Origin: Symsagittifera roscoffensis
Taxonomy: Eukaryota; Xenacoelomorpha; Acoela; Convolutidae
Direction of reading: 5' to 3'
Assembly (NCBI RefSeq): GCF_963678635.1
Contig: NC_087067.1
Span: forward strand, 48,091,618 to 48,155,617
Length of the DNA stretch: 64,000 bases
Shown: one piece after another, positions 63,587 to 64,000 of the stretch
Layout: each line of letters opens with the position of its first letter
Numbering within the stretch: position 1 is the first letter of the stretch
The notes under the pieces: generated by a model
The model's input: only the letters and a program-made list of their open reading frames with translations
Database searches by the model: none
What the model was told of the DNA's origin: nothing
Translations under genes and position numbers: made by a program

Positions 63587-63846
63587 ACCAGATCATGAAA
63601 GTGAAGAACATCACGAGGATAAGGTAGGAATAAGTCGACGCTAGGTTTGACAAAGATCCAGAATAGCAATTTTGCATCTATGTAAGTCATATGAAAATCA
63701 AATCTCTGAATAAAAGAAGCGCACATTTTAAAGTTATAATTATCATATTGTTTGAGCAATTTTGATATCAATGATGGAATTCCTATTAGAAAAGCTGATT
63801 GGTCTTTATTCAAACTACCAAATATTGCATAGATCTTGTTCCGCAA
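63587..63846 (-). CDS. Possible coding fragment right of the gap, unidentified
   Basis: On the minus strand 86 codons are open from 63846 into the gap, with balanced composition (ASFIQRFDFHMTY, LLFWIFVKPS). A TTTTTTTTCAG acceptor-like sequence lies just upstream, at 63855-63865 on the plus strand as its complement. However, a TAA lies in frame between that AG and the ORF, so the two do not fit together. No ATG and no known domain. Low confidence. Confidence 0.15.
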
Positions 63847-64000
63847 TTTTTAATCTGAAAAAAAATCTTTCTAAAAACGCAATTCATTTTTTTCTCAAAA
63901 TCTTTCGATAGTTCTCTGAAAGTGTAAAGCCACTTTAAAATCGGCAAGTAAAATTAGGAATCATGCAGCTGATAATAACAGTTATTCATTTGTTGATTGT

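Noticed and set aside
63289-63846. 185-codon ORF across the N gap
   Set aside because: More than a third of its residues are unknown; openness through N is meaningless.

Overview
The window is animal, almost certainly invertebrate, repeat-rich chromosomal DNA from a draft assembly. The evidence is a BEL/Pao element (a superfamily found only in animals), several Ty3/Gypsy elements, AT-rich spacer, no bacterial-style operons and a 200-base run of N at 63387-63586. I found no confident host gene. Almost everything that can be named is a mobile element or a satellite. All homology statements come from reading motifs, because no database search was possible.

Layout. (1) 1-9471 is a satellite array of about 1.15-kb units running off the left edge. 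Each unit fuses about 295 bp of an LTR to a foldback block of nested AGCGGTTT inverted repeats. (2) 9472-9861 is a complete plus-strand LTR of the same family, followed at 9862-about 10940 by the 3' untranslated region of that family, with the coding interior missing. (3) 10940-15538 is spacer with ATCGATTATAAT repeats, a C-rich tract and a 32-bp GC-rich minisatellite. (4) 15543-34419 (minus strand) is element A, an 18.9-kb LTR retroelement. It has 410-bp LTRs that differ at two positions and a GTAA target duplication. (5) 34424-38715 is spacer. (6) 38721-45033 (minus) is element B, a decayed Ty3/Gypsy element with GGTCA target duplication. (7) 45039-46759 is simple-repeat spacer. (8) 46760-49257 plus LTR remains is element C, a more decayed relative of B. 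(9) 50854-58119 (minus) is element D, a BEL/Pao element with AAAGG target duplication. (10) 58125-64000 is spacer with a diverged long direct repeat and the assembly gap.

Element A is the main discovery candidate. Read on its own strand it runs: 5' LTR, primer-binding site, repeat-bearing leader, ORF1 (basic), ORF2 (acidic N terminus, in frame with gag), gag, CCHC nucleocapsid, protease, RT-RNase H-integrase, two tiny two-helix membrane proteins, a Pro/Ser/Thr-rich ORF without an ATG, a signal-peptide glycoprotein gene with a membrane-anchored C terminus, and a Pro/Ser-rich plus unique-domain ORF. It ends with a long 3' region carrying an antisense ORF and the 3' LTR. Several neighbours overlap by ATGA. 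This is an endogenous-retrovirus-like plan, but with about seven reading frames not typical of Ty3/Gypsy. The copy is young by LTR identity yet carries several in-frame stops and frameshifts.

The array on the left and element A are linked. The first 295 bp of the array's LTR segment is a diverged version of element A's LTR, including a hairpin whose stem differs by a compensatory base pair. The left 11 kb is therefore satellite DNA grown out of the same retroelement lineage that sits intact 6 kb away in the opposite orientation.
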